Positions 61,453 to 64,000 of a DNA stretch of 64,000 nt are shown piece after piece (position 1 is the stretch's first letter; the number at the start of each line of letters is the position of its first letter). Below the pieces are notes generated by a model. That model made no database searches. It was not told the DNA's origin and saw only the letters and a program-made list of their open reading frames with translations. This DNA comes from Trinickia fusca. GTDB taxonomy: Bacteria; Pseudomonadota; Gammaproteobacteria; Burkholderiales; Burkholderiaceae. The position numbers and the translations under genes were made by a program. Where the stretch lies: positions 186,001 through 250,000 of the forward strand of contig NZ_RBZV01000002.1 in NCBI RefSeq assembly GCF_003628145.1, given 5' to 3'.

Positions 61453-63597
61453 TCAGTGCTCCGCTGCAAGCTCGTGCGCCCGGCTCGACTGCACGCCGGT
61501 CGATGCGGTGGTCAGCGTGACGGCCACCGTCGAGGTCGCGGTCTTCGGGGCGGCGCCCTTGCTCTTGAGCGCCGGGGCCGGTGCGGGATCGGGCACGGGT
61601 TCGTGCCCGGGCGCTTGGGCGGGGCCGAGCGGCGTCGAAGGCGCCACAGAGGTCGCCGGCGTAACCAGCTTGGACGGCGCCACCGTCGCACTCGGCATTG
61701 CCGGTGCACTCGGCATTGCCGGTGCACTCGGCGTCGCCGGTGCGCTCGGCATCGGCTGCGCGCCTGTCGTCGAAGGGTTGTACGGCTCGCCCTGCAACGG
61801 CACCGTCGCGCCCATCGGCAGCGCGCTCGGATCGAACGTGCTCGCCGTCTGCACGACGCGCGGCGTGAGCAGATAGAAACGATCGGTGCGCGAACCCTTC
61901 TTCGTCGTGTACTTGAACAGATTGCCGATCCACGGGATGTCGCCGAGCAGCGGGATGCCGGTCTTGCCGATCGAACGCGTGTCGTTGTTGAAACCCGCGA
62001 TCAACAGGCTCTTGCCTTCGTCGATCATCGCCTTGGTCACGATGTTGCGCTCGAGCACGACGGGGACCTGCGTGACCTTCGCGTCGCTGACCTCGCCGTC
62101 GTCGATGTCGATCGACAGCATCACGCCAGGCTTGCCCACTTCGTCGACGATGCGCGGCGTGATCTTCACGCTCGTGCCCGTCGTGATGCCGTACAGCGAC
62201 GAATCCTGGTAACCCGCCACCTGCACGTAGAACTGCGTGAGGTTTTCGAGGATCGCCTCGTTGTTGTCCAGCGTCAGCACGCGCGGCTTGGACAAGGTCT
62301 GCGCCTGGCCCTTGTTCGCGAGCGCGTTGATACGCGTCAGCAGGTAGTCGCGCATCGTGCCGCCAATCGAAGCTGTCAGCGCGAGGCCCAGCGGCGTCGT
62401 ATCGCCTGTCTGCCCGGCTTCCGTCGTGCTGTTGAACGACAGCGGCGGATTAGCCTGGTTGCCGAACTGGAAGTCGCCGTGCGGCGTATGCAGCCGCCAG
62501 TCGACACCGAACGAATCGAGCGCGTCTTCGTCGATGTCGATGATCGTGAGGCTCACCTCGATCAAACGCGGTCGCGAGTCGAGCGTCGAAATCAGCTGAC
62601 CGTACTGCGTCATGTGCTCCGGCACGTCTCGGATCAGCACCGAGTTCGTACCGGCGTCGGCGACGATCTGCGGCAGCGACACGGGCTGTCCCGCGAAGCC
62701 TGCGATCGGCCCGCTGCCCGATGGCACGCTCGTACTCGAGCCTTCCCCGTAATGCGAGGCGTTCTGCCCTGCGGCACCGAGCGCGGGCACGTCGAGGCGC
62801 GGCACGTTGACCGTGTCGCCCGAGGTCAGCTTTACTTGCCGGGACGGTTCGCCGAGCCGCGCGCCGAAACCCGGCAGGCCGCGGTTGTCTTCGTTCTTGC
62901 CATACAACCGTGCAAGCGTCGTCGCGACACCGGGGATCGTGATCTCCTTGCCCGCCCGGTTCACTTGAAAATCGGTCGCATACGCATAGCGCAGCGGGAA
63001 TGCACGGATCTCCGCGCGATCGAGCCCGCGCGTCGGATCGGAGATCGTCGAGATCGCCTGCCGCACGAGTTCGACGTAGCGCTGCGGGCCCGACGCATAG
63101 ATCGTGTTCTCACGATCGCTGATGATGAGCGGAAAGCGCTTGTCGGGAATCTGCATCGCTTCGAGCGTGCGCGACAGCTCGCCGGCACTGCCCTTCGGGA
63201 TCGGAAACACCTGCGTCTGACCGTCCTCGGCGCGATCGATGTAGAGCAGCGAGCCGTCGTAGTAATACGTGAGCCCGTAGGTCGCACACACGCTTCTCAA
63301 CGTGGCGAGCGGCGAACCCGAAAAATGCCCGCTGATCGTGCCGTCGACCTTCGGATCGATGACGGCCGTCACGCTCTGCGCCGACGCAAGCTCGCGAATG
63401 AAATCGGCGACCTTCTTGCCGTCGGCGACGATCGTAAAGGGCCGCTCGCGCCATTGCAGCTCGGCGGCGGTCGCGGGCATGGGTGCGATACCGCCGACGA
63501 GCGCGGCCGCCAGCGCTGCGAGCGGCACGATCAAGCGCAGCCGCGGCCGGCACGAGGCCTGCCGACGCGCGCGATGAGAAGACGTCTTGATCCTCAA
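61453..63597 (-). CDS. sctC: Type III secretion outer membrane secretin SctC
   Basis: A 714-residue secretin. Signal peptide (LIVPLAALAAALVGGIAPMPATA), N0-N3 domains (FTIVADGKKVADFIREL; DRAEIRAFPLRYAYATD) and the secretin core with VPLLGDIPWIGNLF-like (GIPLLGDIPWIGNLFKYT) and FYLLTPRVV. After the core is a ~120-residue low-complexity tail of Pro/Ala/Thr with a tandem PSAPA(M/T) repeat, encoded by an 18-base repeat at 61688-61755. The first codon is TTG at 63597, overlapping the sctS stop. Confidence 0.93.
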   Translation of the reverse strand: MRIKTSSHRARRQASCRPRLRLIVPLAALAAALVGGIAPMPATAAELQWRERPFTIVADGKKVADFIRELASAQSVTAVIDPKVDGTISGHFSGSPLATLRSVCATYGLTYYYDGSLLYIDRAEDGQTQVFPIPKGSAGELSRTLEAMQIPDKRFPLIISDRENTIYASGPQRYVELVRQAISTISDPTRGLDRAEIRAFPLRYAYATDFQVNRAGKEITIPGVATTLARLYGKNEDNRGLPGFGARLGEPSRQVKLTSGDTVNVPRLDVPALGAAGQNASHYGEGSSTSVPSGSGPIAGFAGQPVSLPQIVADAGTNSVLIRDVPEHMTQYGQLISTLDSRPRLIEVSLTIIDIDEDALDSFGVDWRLHTPHGDFQFGNQANPPLSFNSTTEAGQTGDTTPLGLALTASIGGTMRDYLLTRINALANKGQAQTLSKPRVLTLDNNEAILENLTQFYVQVAGYQDSSLYGITTGTSVKITPRIVDEVGKPGVMLSIDIDDGEVSDAKVTQVPVVLERNIVTKAMIDEGKSLLIAGFNNDTRSIGKTGIPLLGDIPWIGNLFKYTTKKGSRTDRFYLLTPRVVQTASTFDPSALPMGATVPLQGEPYNPSTTGAQPMPSAPATPSAPAMPSAPAMPSATVAPSKLVTPATSVAPSTPLGPAQAPGHEPVPDPAPAPALKSKGAAPKTATSTVAVTLTTASTGVQSSRAHELAAEH
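61688..61755. repeat. 18-base tandem repeat in the SctC tail
   Basis: Units of GCACTCGGCATTGCCGGT: 61688-61705 and 61706-61723 are identical, 61724-61741 differs at one base, and 61742-61755 is a partial diverged copy. They encode the repeated Met/Thr-Pro-Ser-Ala-Pro-Ala segment. Confidence 0.9.
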
Positions 63598-63851
63598 AAC
63601 AACCTCGCAAATGACTGCTGACCAAACAGCAACACCGAGCGCCCGATCCAGCCGCCCGCCACGATGATCGCGATCATCACCGCGACCATGCGCGCGGCGA
63701 GCCCGATCGTTTGATCCTGTACCTGCGTGACCGCCTGCGCGAGCGCGACGATGAGCGCCGTGCCCGCCGCCACGAGCACGATCGGCAGCGACAGCATCAG
63801 CACGAGCAGCAGCGCCTGCCGCGTAATGTCGAGAATGATTTCCGGCGTCAT
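63594..63851 (-). CDS. sctS: Type III secretion inner membrane protein SctS
   Basis: An 85-residue, two-helix protein of the SctS/FliQ family: LDITRQALLLVLMLSLPIVLVA, then a loop and VQDQTIGLAARMVAVMIAII. It is an export-gate subunit with SctR and SctT. It starts 10 bases after the sctV stop and overlaps the sctC start by four bases. Here it stands between sctV and sctC rather than beside sctR or sctT. Confidence 0.94.
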   Translation of the reverse strand: MTPEIILDITRQALLLVLMLSLPIVLVAAGTALIVALAQAVTQVQDQTIGLAARMVAVMIAIIVAGGWIGRSVLLFGQQSFARLF

Positions 63852-63861
63852 CGAGGTTCGC

Positions 63862-64000
63862 TCATTCCTGTGGGTTCGACACCCAGCCGATCGTGTTGAG
63901 CTCGACGTCCTCTTCGAGCTCCTGATACGACAGCACGGGCAGATCGGGCAGCACCGACGCGAGCGTCGTTTGCACGTAGCGCCGCACGTTCAGCGAGACG
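63862..64000 (-). CDS. sctV: Type III secretion export apparatus protein SctV, C-terminal end (cut by window edge)
   Basis: The reverse strand is open from the edge to a TGA at 63862-63864. The last 46 codons read VSLNVRRYVQTTLASVLPDL and PVLSYQELEEDVELNTIGWV, the diagnostic end of SctV/FlhA (RRYV..LP.L.VLSYQEL). SctV is the cytosolic gate ring of the apparatus. Only the tail is visible. Confidence 0.88.
   Translation of the reverse strand, partial: VSLNVRRYVQTTLASVLPDLPVLSYQELEEDVELNTIGWVSNPQE

Noticed and set aside
61000-63621. Plus-strand frame of 873 codons
   Set aside because: It is antisense to sctD and sctC, both clear on the reverse strand, and is an Arg-rich translation with no domain.
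1-64000. CRISPR array or insertion sequence
   Set aside because: I saw no regularly spaced direct repeats and no transposase-like protein in any frame; the only clear tandem repeat lies inside sctC.

Overview
The window looks like the chromosome of a high-G+C betaproteobacterium of Burkholderia sensu lato (Paraburkholderia, Trinickia or Caballeronia type). This rests on a small DUF3563 gene, a patatin plus 3-hydroxybutyrate dehydrogenase pair, a Burkholderia-style hemP, an imuA-imuB-dnaE2 mutasome and the general codon style. It is an inference from gene content, not a database match.

Region 1-9.6 kb is accessory metabolism: a cut-off AraC regulator, a cyclic-nucleotide-binding/thioredoxin-reductase-like fusion lacking its NADPH domain, a DUF1275 membrane protein, a divergent LysR-pirin pair, an AIM24 protein, a three-gene accessory phospholipid set (CDP-alcohol phosphatidyltransferase, acyltransferase, CdsA) and an unusual zinc-finger protein with two GIY-YIG-like domains. 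Region 10-16 kb holds a cytochrome b plus molybdopterin oxidoreductase pair with a small exported protein, tRNA-Ser(GGA), a frameshifted DUF4832 gene and a CtaG-like protein. Region 16-23.3 kb is acetate and central carbon: a two-subunit Na+/solute symporter behind acetyl-CoA synthetase, an EamA exporter and class I fumarase.

Region 23.5-35.4 kb is dominated by iron: bacterioferritin (overlapping murI), bfd, a 20-residue microprotein, tonB-exbB-exbD, hemP, and ftrABCD ferrous-iron uptake followed by a GlcG/HbpS-type gene. Fur-like boxes precede bfd, hemP and ftrA. A second LysR-pirin pair, an OsmC protein and a DUF1857 protein are embedded here. Region 35.4-46.2 kb holds uvrB, an aromatic aminotransferase, patatin and hydroxybutyrate dehydrogenase, an aldo/keto reductase, rlmJ, DUF3563, and a cueR-copZ copper module around a perfect palindrome.

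Region 46.2-52.2 kb is the SOS mutasome imuA-imuB-dnaE2 under a perfect-consensus LexA box. A LuxR solo (52.4-53.3 kb) borders a large type III secretion operon that runs leftward from the window edge: sctV(partial)-S-C-D-F?-I-J-K-L-N-O-T-U. It is tightly overlapped and has no sctP, sctQ or sctR in the visible part. Its SctU has YSQR where the autocleavage motif NPTH is expected, and its needle-position protein does not resemble YscF. These two points, the GIY-YIG protein, the microprotein and the domain-deleted redox fusion are the best leads.
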